64,000 nucleotides of DNA. Origin: Janthinobacterium sp. GW456P. Lineage in GTDB: Bacteria > Pseudomonadota > Gammaproteobacteria > Burkholderiales > Burkholderiaceae_D. A model generated the notes under the pieces. That model was not told the DNA's origin. It did no database searches and saw nothing but the letters and a program-made list of their open reading frames with translations. The stretch is taken from the NCBI RefSeq assembly GCF_002127655.1, contig NZ_NEHB01000031.1:1-64000 (forward strand), read 5' to 3'. Below, in pieces: positions 36,714 through 45,329 of this stretch (position 1 is the first letter of the stretch; each line of letters starts with the position of its first letter). Position numbers and translations under genes: made by a program.

Positions 36714-37028
36714 CTACTTTTGAGGAACAGTGGCCATAGGTTCCTTGGCGGGCTCGTCGGCGGCGACAGCCTCAGGCAGCGATTTCAAGCACTTCCATCG
36801 CCCCACCTTAAGCTTTCCAATGTGCTTCCGCATCTCGCTATACAACGGGTGTCGCTCATCAAGAATAAGCATTGCCCCTCCATGCGTCTCTTCACTTGAG
36901 ATCAGGTTCAGGTGAATGACTCCGGCGCGATCTATGGATACATAAGCGACACAGGGTTGCTGCTTACTGTCAGCCCCGCTTGCCATTACGCACCAAAGCG
37001 TTGCAACAAAACAAAACAAGATTCGCAT
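36714..37028 (-). CDS. Exported small protein, candidate immunity to the zincin toxin
   Basis: One hundred and four residues from the ATG at 37028. It has a signal peptide (MRILFCFVATLWCVMASGADS) and then a mature domain with a Cys pair (QPCVAY, RWKCLK). It lies 5 bases after the stop of the HEFGH metallopeptidase module and shares its direction, the typical immunity position. A periplasmic location would suit a toxin acting outside the cytoplasm. No family is recognised; the function is inferred from position. Confidence 0.5.
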   Translation of the reverse strand: MRILFCFVATLWCVMASGADSKQQPCVAYVSIDRAGVIHLNLISSEETHGGAMLILDERHPLYSEMRKHIGKLKVGRWKCLKSLPEAVAADEPAKEPMATVPQK

Positions 37029-37033
37029 CGATT

Positions 37034-37588
37034 TCACTGGCAACCTCCATTGGCGCTTAAACACTTGGGCAGGCTTTTCATATAGTCATAGGTTTCTGGC
37101 CAATCGCGCTTGAGCGATTTATCACGGCTGTAGTATCTCGCAACGCCTTCTGCAAAATGCTCTTTGGGATCACCTTTAAAATATGGATTGATATCATGTC
37201 GGCCATAGAAATCCCTCCTTCTCGCAACATCAAAAAGCGGCGCAGACGACAAGACTCCACGAGGATCAATCGAGTGCCCGAACTCATGATAGAAGAGATC
37301 AGAGCTACCATTCCCGTACTTCCCAGATAACGATACAACCAAGGCTCGCGGGCTCTTCCAGGCATTTTCCTCCACAGAGAAATCAATATACCCCCCGGGG
37401 ATTTTGTCCCAAGTAACTTTTCCCCAACCCGGTGCGGTTTTGCCTGTGAGACTTGGGAATGCATCTGCTACGGAATCCGGAACAGTTATAAGTTGATTGC
37501 CAAAATCTTTAAAGCGTTGCTTAAGCTCATTCGGAAGACCGTCAAATTTAGCCTGAATCGAAGCTGCAGTTTCCCGGCCATTTCCCAC
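37034..37588 (-). CDS. Orphan RHS toxin tip with zincin (HExxH) motif
   Basis: One hundred and eighty-four residues from a GTG. FYHEFGHSID is a zinc-metallopeptidase HExxH site, and PKEHFAEGVARYY about 45 residues later supplies a likely third ligand Glu, as in lethal-factor-like polymorphic toxin peptidases. The reading frame is open upstream to an RHS-like junction (LVDSANTNDGS) without a proper start. It is therefore probably a displaced C-terminal cassette, silent unless recombined onto an RHS core, rather than an independent gene. The candidate immunity gene follows after 5 bases. Confidence 0.6.
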   Translation of the reverse strand: MGNGRETAASIQAKFDGLPNELKQRFKDFGNQLITVPDSVADAFPSLTGKTAPGWGKVTWDKIPGGYIDFSVEENAWKSPRALVVSLSGKYGNGSSDLFYHEFGHSIDPRGVLSSAPLFDVARRRDFYGRHDINPYFKGDPKEHFAEGVARYYSRDKSLKRDWPETYDYMKSLPKCLSANGGCQ

Positions 37589-37632
37589 ACCAGGAGGAGC
37601 CGCACTGCCGTCGTTGGTGTTTGCCGAGTCAA

Positions 37633-38100
37633 CTAGCTCGCTTTTGAGGGGTTTGCATCACGCTTAATGAAAAACCAATAATTAAATACGAACCAAAGGA
37701 GCCACCGGGCACTTCCGGTCACCTCCCAAAAATTTCTCGCAGAGCGCAGTACTGATTCGCTCCCAGAGAGTTCTATGGTGTACCGGATTATCGTTACGCT
37801 ATCAATGATGGCCATGACGGCCATCATAAACAGCAGGCATACCAGAGCCACCTTCGCTTTGCGAAGCCTATACAACGCTCCCAAAAGAGCTATTAGATAC
37901 ACACCAAACAAGGCCACCGAGAAATACGAAATTGGCATAGCCCAAGCGTCCAAAAGACTCTCATCGGTAACTGGCGAGACCAACAATTGCACACGAGGTA
38001 ACAGCCAAAGCAATCCGATCAGAATGCTGCTAATAGCGACGCTCCACTCAGATTTGGACGGGAAGCCTTTGGGCGCCGGAATACGAACTGATTTATGCAT
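37633..38100 (-). CDS. Four-helix membrane protein, candidate immunity protein
   Basis: One hundred and fifty-five residues with four hydrophobic segments (about 22-40, 55-78, 84-105 and 133-148, for example ALFGVYLIALLGALY) and a basic C-terminus. It starts 5 bases after the end of the JAB-like RHS toxin tip and is co-directional. Membrane immunity proteins are known for toxins active at the envelope. The family is not recognised. Confidence 0.5.
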   Translation of the reverse strand: MHKSVRIPAPKGFPSKSEWSVAISSILIGLLWLLPRVQLLVSPVTDESLLDAWAMPISYFSVALFGVYLIALLGALYRLRKAKVALVCLLFMMAVMAIIDSVTIIRYTIELSGSESVLRSARNFWEVTGSARWLLWFVFNYWFFIKRDANPSKAS

Positions 38101-38105
38101 AACTT

Positions 38106-39210
38106 TTACCTCTTCGGGCCATAGTAGAAAATTTGCTTGGGATTATCCCCAGGAGGTTGCACCTGCACGGCATGGTACGCACCGGGATTATTTTTCGCCC
38201 AGTAGGCGTCCGCCGGGGACGTTCCCTGACAGGGCCAGAGGACACACCAAAACTATAGACCCACGGGTGGGTATGCTCGAGCAGCAGGACTCGATATCCT
38301 TCTGGGGCCGGAATAATTTTTGGCAAAGGAATCGTGCTGTACTCCCCGGTCTTCGGGTTAAAGACAGGGTTGTATTGCCGGTCATACAGAAGGCTTCCAT
38401 CCTTATTGTTGACATACACAACCAAGGACTGCTCTTTAGGTTTCTCACCAATGCCTAAGAAACCGTTCAGGAGAGTTCCTTACGAATCCTTCCAAATTTG
38501 ATCCTCAAGCCGGACTAGCTCCGGATTGTTGTCCCGAGCAAGTGCAAGTTCCTTTGGAACTGTGTCCCTAAATGACACCCCACGGTTGTTCGTGAACTCC
38601 GCATTAAACCAGTAGGTGCCGATGCGCTGTCCGTCACGGTTGGAGTTGTGATTGCCGAAGAAACTTTTGGTGTCTTCGCACCATTGCCACCACTGGTTTC
38701 CGTACTGTTTGAGCCAGTAGACTCTTGCCCAGAATTAGTGACCGTTGGGACGCCATTCTGCATCCGACAATTGACCTTTTCACCGCATAGTTGCGCAGTA
38801 ATGCCACTGACCCATGATCCTATGTTACCCAATGCTGAAAATCCTGTTGGATCCATCAAATTCGTCGGGTTATTCCACACATAAGTATAGCGGTTATAAC
38901 TCTGGCTATGCTCCGGATCTTGGATAATCGGGTCAGCACTCATGAAGCGCGCTACTTGCAGGTCATACACGCGTCCATTCATGTGCACCAGATCCAGGCG
39001 ATCAAGCATTTCGTGGCCAGTAAAGCCACGGTTGTCCGTCACGCCATCGAGGCTGTCCGGGGTTGCGTCGCCCCCCAGGTTGCGCCTCTTGCCCCAGCTG
39101 TCGTACGCCAGGCGCTCGCGCAATGCACCGGTAGCATCACTGATCGCCACCACGCTTTCGAGCCGATCCAGATGGGTCCAGTTGAACGTGGGGGCGCCGA
39201 CTGTCGTTAG
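38106..39210 (-). pseudogene. RHS core 3' end with JAB-like toxin tip, multiply disrupted
   Basis: The start is truncated (TTVGAPTFNWTHLDRLESVV). The RHS core signature follows: YDSWGKRRN, FTGHEMLDRLDLVHMNGRVYD and GRFMSADP-type VARFMSADPIIQDP, then NRYTYVWNNPTNLMDPTG. The tip begins after a Ser/Thr-rich linker. A frameshift near 38610 leads to a frame with RIGTYWFNAEFTNN, a TAA stop at about 38482, then VLLLEHTHPW and, after another frameshift near 38225, GTSPADAYWAKNNPG. H-x-H plus S-x-x-D is the JAB/MPN metal-site pattern. With at least two frameshifts and one stop it cannot be functional. Confidence 0.7.
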
Positions 39211-39353
39211 TACAAATAATGTCCACTATGACAACCGACGCCGGGTATTGGCATTGGTCGTACTTCTTAAGTACCTGATATAGCCCCCCATTGCACTACA
39301 TTAGGACATCGTCATGGAGTGACTTGGCCGCATTTTCGGTAAAAGGCCCGGGA

Positions 39354-39445
39354 CTATTTTCGACCTCCCTCACCTTTTGTTCCCGCCACTACCAGTGAAC
39401 TGGTGATACGGTTTACCGAGTCGTAGCAATGCCGGCACTGCACTA
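39354..39445 (-). pseudogene. Scrap of an RHS YD-repeat
   Basis: The reading CYDSVNRITSSLVVAGTKG is YD-repeat-like (YDSVNRLTS is the common form). It lies 50 bases after the flhA stop and is open for only about 30 codons. The remaining sequence between 39211 and 39494 shows no gene and no convincing terminator for the flagellar operon. Confidence 0.3.
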
Positions 39446-39494
39446 GTCAGCGAGAGCAAGGATATGTTCAACACTGTTGCCACAGCAACGCTGG

Positions 39495-41540
39495 CTACAA
39501 ACTGACGGTGCCATACGCCTTTAAATTCACGGTATTGGGAATTTCCGCCATCGACAGAACCCGCAGATGTGGAACCACCCGCTCGGCCAAAGCGCGAACA
39601 TGACGCCGCAAATCGGGTGAACACAGCAACACCGGTAACATATTTGCCTTCATCATACGTTCGGATTGGCTTGCCAGACGCGTCAGCAGCTGTTCCGCAT
39701 ACTTAGGCTCCACCACCAGCGTACTACCCAATTCGGCGCCGCGCACGCTTTGCATCAGGTTCTGCTCGATGGCAGGATCTAGAGTCAACACATTAAGTGC
39801 TGCTGTATCCCCAAGCAGAGATTGACAGATCGCAGATCCCAACTTCTGACGCACCAGCTCCGTTAAATAGTTCAGGTCTTTGCTGTTTTTACCCATATCG
39901 ATCAAGGTTTCCAGTATGCCTTCCAGATTACGGATCGAGACCTTCTCCCTCAACAAGTTTTGCAGGACTTTTTGGACATCGCCAACCGACATAACGGTCG
40001 GAATCAGCTCTTCGACCATGCCCGGCTGCTGTTGCCGCACCCGTTGCAACAGCCGTTCGGTTTCCGCGCGGGTCAACAACATAGCCGACTGCTGTTTCAG
40101 CACCTCGCTTAAATGCGTAATGAACACGGTACTGGCGTCGACCAGCGTGTAGCGGGAAGCACGCGCAAATTCCTTCTCGCTATCCTCGATCCATACCGCG
40201 GCCAGGCCATATGTAGGCTCGCGAGTTTCGATCCCCTTCAGCGGCCGTGCTTCTCCCCCCGAATGAATGGCCAGGGTACGATCGCTCATGATCTCGCCGC
40301 GTCCGGCAGGCACACCGAATACCTGCAGCTCATACGCATTGACCGATAAATGCGCAGCGGCGCGAAATCGCACGCGCGGCAACACCATGCCCGACTCCAG
40401 CGCATATTGCTTGCGTATTGCCGCGATGCGCTCCATGAAAACCGTTTTCTCGCCATCGACCAGCGGCGACAGACCCGCACCGACCAACACTTCAATCGGC
40501 TCCACTTTCAACATCTCGTAGGCATCCTGATCGTCCGCCTCTTTATGCTCCGACTTGTCCAGATCGACCTTGCCGGCATCACCTTGACCACGCTTATGCA
40601 CCAGGATGGCGGCCAACAACAATACGGCAATAATGGACAGCACCGGCAGCACCGGAATACCAGGCAAGAAAATTAAAATACACAGTGCAGCGGCCACCAC
40701 CAGCAACGTCTTCGGAAAAGAAGTCAGCTGCCGCAGCACTTCTGCACTCAGATTCCCATCGGAAGCAGAGCGGGTCACAATAATGCCGGTGCCAACTGCG
40801 ATCACCAGCGCTGGCACCTGGGTCACGATACCGTCGCCGACCGTCAACAAGGTAAAGGTTTGCAATGCCTGGTCCCAGCGCATGCCCATTTGCATGACGC
40901 CAATCACCAGGCCGCCAATAATATTAATCAAGAGAATCACAATACCAGCGATCGCGTCCCCTTTGACGAATTTACTGGCGCCATCCATCGCCCCATAAAA
41001 CCCAGTTTCCTTTTCCAGCGTTTTGCGCCGCCGCTTGGCCTCTTCCTGATCGATGAAACCCATGTTCAGGTCCGCATCGATACTCATTTGCTGGCCAGGC
41101 ATGCTGTCGAGGGTAAAACGCGCCGCCACTTCCGACACGCGCTGAGCGCCATTCGTCACGACGACATACTGCACTACCACCAAAATCAGGAAAACGATCA
41201 GTCCAATCACATAATTGCCGCCCACGACATAGGCGCCGATCGAGGCAATTACGCGACCTGCATCAGCGTCGGACAGAATCAAGCGCGTCGCCGCCACATT
41301 GAGCGATAGGCGGAACAGGGTGGCGATCAGCAGCAGCGAGGGAAAGGTGGAAAACTCCACGGGCCTGCTGATATAAAACGTCAGCAACAGGATCAGCAAG
41401 GCAAAGCTGACGTTGGTCAGTATCAGGAAATCAAGCACAGCCGACGGTATTGGCACAAATAGTACCGTCAATATGCCCACCACCAGTAACACCATCACTA
41501 GGTCCGTATTGCTGCTAAAAATACGACGTAAAGCTGACAT
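39495..41540 (-). CDS. flhA: Flagellar export gate protein FlhA
   Basis: A 681-residue inner-membrane export-gate subunit. Eight transmembrane helices occupy the first ~330 residues (VMVLLVVGILTVLFVPIP at the start). The conserved FHIPEP region is represented by VAARFTLDSMPGQQMSIDAD with LNMGFIDQEEAKRRR. The cytosolic docking domain runs to the end (LAVWIEDSEKEFA, LVRQKLGSAICQSLL). The ATG at 41540 overlaps the flhB stop; the codon before it is TTG. The length is normal. It is the last gene of the operon, and RHS debris follows. Confidence 0.95.
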   Translation of the reverse strand: MSALRRIFSSNTDLVMVLLVVGILTVLFVPIPSAVLDFLILTNVSFALLILLLTFYISRPVEFSTFPSLLLIATLFRLSLNVAATRLILSDADAGRVIASIGAYVVGGNYVIGLIVFLILVVVQYVVVTNGAQRVSEVAARFTLDSMPGQQMSIDADLNMGFIDQEEAKRRRKTLEKETGFYGAMDGASKFVKGDAIAGIVILLINIIGGLVIGVMQMGMRWDQALQTFTLLTVGDGIVTQVPALVIAVGTGIIVTRSASDGNLSAEVLRQLTSFPKTLLVVAAALCILIFLPGIPVLPVLSIIAVLLLAAILVHKRGQGDAGKVDLDKSEHKEADDQDAYEMLKVEPIEVLVGAGLSPLVDGEKTVFMERIAAIRKQYALESGMVLPRVRFRAAAHLSVNAYELQVFGVPAGRGEIMSDRTLAIHSGGEARPLKGIETREPTYGLAAVWIEDSEKEFARASRYTLVDASTVFITHLSEVLKQQSAMLLTRAETERLLQRVRQQQPGMVEELIPTVMSVGDVQKVLQNLLREKVSIRNLEGILETLIDMGKNSKDLNYLTELVRQKLGSAICQSLLGDTAALNVLTLDPAIEQNLMQSVRGAELGSTLVVEPKYAEQLLTRLASQSERMMKANMLPVLLCSPDLRRHVRALAERVVPHLRVLSMAEIPNTVNLKAYGTVSL

Positions 41541-42625
41541 CAAACTACCTTTCCAGAAGCACGCCTTGCATCGCGCATTGTATAAACCCAGATCATGATC
41601 TTGGCGATCTGCGGATAAAGTTTCTCGGGCACAAACGCTTCTTCGCCGACTTCCCGAAATAATATCCGCGCCAACATTTTATTTTGCACAACAGGAATAT
41701 TATGGCGTCCCGCCAGCTCCCGCATGCGCCGCGCCATCTCGCCCGCCCCTTTGGCAACCACCTGCGGGGCGCTAGACTTCCCGTGCTGATACCGTAATGC
41801 TACTGCCAACCGGGTCGGATTGGTGATCAATACGTCGGCCGACGGCACGTTCGCCAAGCCCTTGCTACGTTTCAATACTTCCTTGCGCAACTCACGGATG
41901 CGCGCACGGATGCGCGGATCCCCCTCGCGGTTCTTTGACTCATCCTTGACGTCGCGTTTGCTCATGCGCATGCGCTTGGCAAATTCCCAGCGGGTAAATC
42001 CAAAATCGACCAAGCCAATGAACAACAAGGTCAGCACCAACTTGACCAGCAAGGTTCCTATCAAGCCGATCAGCAGGCGCGAGTAAGCCTTGGCATCCAG
42101 CGATGGCAACCCCATCAGCCCCGGGATGAGGTCGCGCACCAGGAAGTACGCCACCGTGCCAAGAATCGCCAACTTGATCAGGCTCTTGGCCGTCTCAAAC
42201 AGGGTCCGCATGGAAAACACGCGCTTCAGGCCAGTTGCCGGGTTGAGCCGGTTCAAATCCGGAATCAACGGATGAAAACTGAATATCGGCCCCGTCTGAA
42301 ATAAGTTGATCAAGACGGCGACGACAGCCAAAGTCAGGAACAACGTCCCCATGATGCTCAGCATATCTGTCAGCAACTGGGCTATCCAGGCAGCCATGCC
42401 ATCAACGCTCCAGTCCGCTTGATTGCCATGGGACAGAATTTTATGCTGCAGCAAACCAATACGTTGCCATGCATCCCACCCGCTGCCATAGATAGTCACC
42501 ACCACCGCAGCCAGCATAGCCAAGGCATTGAGGTCATTGCTACGCGGCACAGACCCCTTCTTGCGCGCCTCATCCAGTTTGTGGGGGGTAGCCTGTTCCG
42601 ATAAATCTGCATCTTGACTGGACAT
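41540..42625 (-). CDS. flhB: Flagellar export switch protein FlhB
   Basis: A 361-residue protein with four transmembrane helices in residues ~30-210 and a cytosolic autocleavage domain. The cleavage motif NPTH is present at the expected residue 269 but reads NPTR (AAT CCG ACC CGG). Asn and Pro, which perform the cleavage, are kept, while His is replaced. The DVKDESKNREGDP linker, AFVPEKLYPQIAKIM and the rest are typical. It sits between fliR and flhA with one-base spacing. Substrate switching from hook to later substrates may be slower or different. Confidence 0.93.
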   Translation of the reverse strand: MSSQDADLSEQATPHKLDEARKKGSVPRSNDLNALAMLAAVVVTIYGSGWDAWQRIGLLQHKILSHGNQADWSVDGMAAWIAQLLTDMLSIMGTLFLTLAVVAVLINLFQTGPIFSFHPLIPDLNRLNPATGLKRVFSMRTLFETAKSLIKLAILGTVAYFLVRDLIPGLMGLPSLDAKAYSRLLIGLIGTLLVKLVLTLLFIGLVDFGFTRWEFAKRMRMSKRDVKDESKNREGDPRIRARIRELRKEVLKRSKGLANVPSADVLITNPTRLAVALRYQHGKSSAPQVVAKGAGEMARRMRELAGRHNIPVVQNKMLARILFREVGEEAFVPEKLYPQIAKIMIWVYTMRDARRASGKVV

Positions 42626-43390
42626 TTAGGTCAGCACCTGTTCCCAATAACTAAAAATCGAACTGTAGACGCGCCCCATGGCCGGCCCCATCGAGCCGAC
42701 GGTCAGGGCCAGCACCGCCACACCGGTAAAAATCTTCACGGGTACCCCGACCACGAATACATTCATTTGCGGCAACACACGTGAGACCACGGCCAGTGCT
42801 GTCTCTGCCAGCAGCAAGCAAAAAATGACGGGAATGATCAGCGCCACGCCCAGAGAGAACATCACACCAAACTGACGTATCACGGCGTCGAGCGCAAAAC
42901 CGGCAAAGCCGCCTCCTGGCGCAGTGACCTGTAACGAAAAAGCTAGTCCGCGCAGCAGTGCATGATGGCCATCCATGCCAAAAAATACAGCCACAGCAAG
43001 CAGGTTGAGCATGCTCGCAAACAAGGGGGCGCTGGTACGTGCCACGGGATCATACACATTGCCGATACCGAAGCCGCTCTGAATATCCAATATCTTGCCA
43101 GCGAGAGAAAATGCACCGAAGGCAGCGAAAACGCCAAACGCCAATGTAGCGCCATTGGCCACCTCGGCCATGGCAGCCAGCACCACCGGCCCCATCGCCA
43201 GTGGCGCAGTGGAAGGCCGGACATCCAGTCCGGCCACCAGCATCACGCTCAACGCCAGCGTAAACAGCACGCGCACCGTCACCATGCCGGTCAGGCTGGA
43301 GAAAATGGGCGTCATCACCAGCACGACCCCGATCCGCAGCGCTGTATAGAAGACGGCCATGAACCATGCCGGATCGATATCGACAGCCAT
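42626..43390 (-). CDS. fliR: Flagellar export gate protein FliR
   Basis: A 254-residue, six-helix membrane protein starting MAVDIDPAWFMAVFYTALRIG, with the family's RIGVVLVMTPIFS and IQSGFGIGNVYDP signatures. It combines with FliP and FliQ to form the export gate. It lies immediately before flhB (the stop and start are adjacent), and 18 bases after fliQ. Confidence 0.93.
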   Translation of the reverse strand: MAVDIDPAWFMAVFYTALRIGVVLVMTPIFSSLTGMVTVRVLFTLALSVMLVAGLDVRPSTAPLAMGPVVLAAMAEVANGATLAFGVFAAFGAFSLAGKILDIQSGFGIGNVYDPVARTSAPLFASMLNLLAVAVFFGMDGHHALLRGLAFSLQVTAPGGGFAGFALDAVIRQFGVMFSLGVALIIPVIFCLLLAETALAVVSRVLPQMNVFVVGVPVKIFTGVAVLALTVGSMGPAMGRVYSSIFSYWEQVLT

Positions 43391-43408
43391 AAGACAAATC
43401 CGGATGTA

Positions 43409-43675
43409 TTAAAAATAGGTGGGTATATTACTGATCAATGTGACTGAAAACGCAATCAGCCGCTTCAGCATCCACGGTCCGCACACCACCAGAACGACCA
43501 CCGCAGCGATAATTTTGGGAATGAACGTGAGGGATGCTTCCTGCACCTGGGTCACCACTTGCACCACGCTGACCAGCAAACCGACTGCCAGCGTTACCGC
43601 CAGCAACGGTGCAGCAATCAACACGGCATTCCACAATACGTCGGCCAGCAGTTGCAGCGCCAAGTCCGGCCTCAA
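43409..43675 (-). CDS. fliQ: Flagellar export gate protein FliQ
   Basis: An 88-residue protein with two transmembrane helices (VLIAAPLLAVTLAVGLLVSVV and IIAAVVVLVVCGPWML) and VQVVTQVQEASLTFIPK between them, the canonical FliQ turn. The start is TTG at 43675, overlapping the stop of the TPR gene, with AGGAG six bases upstream. It is separated from fliP by four unrelated genes, which is unusual because fliPQR are normally contiguous. Confidence 0.92.
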   Translation of the reverse strand: MRPDLALQLLADVLWNAVLIAAPLLAVTLAVGLLVSVVQVVTQVQEASLTFIPKIIAAVVVLVVCGPWMLKRLIAFSVTLISNIPTYF

Positions 43676-44838
43676 CCGTCGCTCCTTGCGTTTTGTTGCA
43701 CAACACCCTGCACCACTTTGCCCAAGTCATCCTCAAATACACCCTTCTGTGACGAAAGCAATTTGAAAGCCAGCTGGCGGAATGCGAGAGGATCGACCGT
43801 ATCTCCGGCCAGTATCATCTGGGCATAGCGGGCAGACAAACCGCGTGGATCCAGTCCCAGGGCCCGTTCGATGCTCTTTTCAGCCTGGTCCCGCTCACCC
43901 AGTTGCGCCTGGACCACAGCCAGTGCCCCGTGACTTTCGCCAAAATTGCGGTCCATTGCCAGTGCCTGCTCGAATACCTGCCGTGCACCCGCTAGGTCCT
44001 GCTCGAACAACCGGCACCAGCCGAGCAAGTGCCAGCTGCCGATATGCGACGGTAGAAACTTGACCGCTTGTTCCAGCTGCGTCCGCGCCGCGCTCAGATC
44101 GTTAACGAGCAGGCTACTCATGCCAAGCCCGGCCCAGCTGCGCCCCTCCTGCGGATGACGTGCAATGACTTGTCCGAAACGCTCCACCGCGGCAGCTGTA
44201 TCGAACCGTGCCAGTGCCATCGAGCCACTTACCATCAGTGCCTCGAGCGGCGGCATCGGATCTGCCAGAGCGGCCAAGCTCAGGCGCTCAGCCTGAGCCG
44301 CATCGCCGGCATCCATGTAGACCAGGCTCGCCACGGACAGGAAGCGGTGGTCGGTACTGCAATGCGATTCCTGCGCCGCGATCAACGCGACCGCCTCATC
44401 CATCCTGCCCGCATGATGCAGCGCACGCAACAGCAAGGTCACGGCCTCTGGCCATATGCCGGCGGCCAAGCCGAATGGCGCAAGTGCCTGGGCCGCATCG
44501 GCATAACGCGCCAGCCAAAAATAGCAATATGCCAGGTTATAGGCCAGATGCATGTCGGCATGAAGCGCGAGCAATGGAACAAACACGGTTGCAGCGTCGT
44601 CCCAGCGCTGCTGCGCCATCAGTACATTGCCGCGCAGCGACTGGAAAAAAGCATCTCCTGGAAACAGCGCCAGCGCAGCGTCGGCATAGCCAGCGGCTGC
44701 CTCCAGGCGGCCCAATTCCAGGCATTGATCAATCACCGTCGCCAACAGGTTGCGGTTGACGGGATCCGATTTCAAATATTGTTCGGTGCGCTCAAGCCGG
44801 CTTACCGCTTCCGTCAGATTGCTTGGTTCTGGCTGCAT
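43672..44838 (-). CDS. TPR-repeat protein within the flagellar operon (large)
   Basis: A 388-residue soluble protein from the ATG at 44838. It consists almost entirely of tetratricopeptide-like helical pairs (for example AAAGYADAALALFPGDAFF, LAGARQVFEQALAMDRNFGES and RDQAEKSIERALGLDPRG). There is no signal peptide or membrane segment. TPR proteins commonly bind partners, and in type III systems they act as chaperones of secreted proteins. Its overlap with fliQ shows it belongs to the operon. It is not part of any standard flagellar gene set I know, so the role is open. Confidence 0.75.
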   Translation of the reverse strand: MQPEPSNLTEAVSRLERTEQYLKSDPVNRNLLATVIDQCLELGRLEAAAGYADAALALFPGDAFFQSLRGNVLMAQQRWDDAATVFVPLLALHADMHLAYNLAYCYFWLARYADAAQALAPFGLAAGIWPEAVTLLLRALHHAGRMDEAVALIAAQESHCSTDHRFLSVASLVYMDAGDAAQAERLSLAALADPMPPLEALMVSGSMALARFDTAAAVERFGQVIARHPQEGRSWAGLGMSSLLVNDLSAARTQLEQAVKFLPSHIGSWHLLGWCRLFEQDLAGARQVFEQALAMDRNFGESHGALAVVQAQLGERDQAEKSIERALGLDPRGLSARYAQMILAGDTVDPLAFRQLAFKLLSSQKGVFEDDLGKVVQGVVQQNARSDG

Positions 44839-44915
44839 AGGTGTCAAATCTCATTCAAAAACCAGGACTATCCTGGTCACACATCAAACATAGGGGCGCT
44901 TCATTGCGCCGCCCG

Positions 44916-45290
44916 CTACCCTCCGGCCAGCAAATGACCGATGGCGCTCTGTATCATTACTGCGCTGACGGCATCATTCTCCATGGCCGACTGGATATCA
45001 TCGAGCACTTGATAAAACTTCGGATCGTGCGCCAATGCTTCGCCGAAATGCGCCAACAGCACAGCCTCTAGGAATACCCGGAATGCCTTGCGGCCACGCT
45101 GCGGGTCATCCTGTGCGATTTGCTTCACGCGCTGTTGAATCAGGCCGCTCAACTTATGCGCCGCGTAATCGTCCTCGGCCACTTTGCGGGGCGCGGTGCG
45201 TCCTTTGCGTTCCTGCACGGACGCAGCACCGCCCAGTTGCGTCTGGATCAGCGTGACGAGTTGCGTAACCGAAGCAATCGACGATGTCAT
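44916..45290 (-). CDS. Small protein of unknown function in the flagellar operon
   Basis: One hundred and twenty-four residues from the ATG at 45290 (a TTG at 45305 is the alternative), with GGA nearby. It is predicted all-helical: an N-terminal segment (VTQLVTLIQTQL), a charged linker, then KLSGLIQQRVKQIAQDDP..RKAFRVFLEAVLLAHFG. The pattern of short amphipathic helices is like small type III secretion chaperones or needle-complex accessory proteins, but no specific family is recognised. It lies between the two TPR genes. Confidence 0.6.
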   Translation of the reverse strand: MTSSIASVTQLVTLIQTQLGGAASVQERKGRTAPRKVAEDDYAAHKLSGLIQQRVKQIAQDDPQRGRKAFRVFLEAVLLAHFGEALAHDPKFYQVLDDIQSAMENDAVSAVMIQSAIGHLLAGG

Positions 45291-45329
45291 GTCAGTCCAT
45301 ATCAAGTGAGATAATCATGCTGCGCATGG

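Noticed and set aside
39211-39353. A terminator or extra gene after flhA
   Set aside because: No stem followed by a T-run and no frame with start signals was found; only a short YD-repeat-like scrap lies between.
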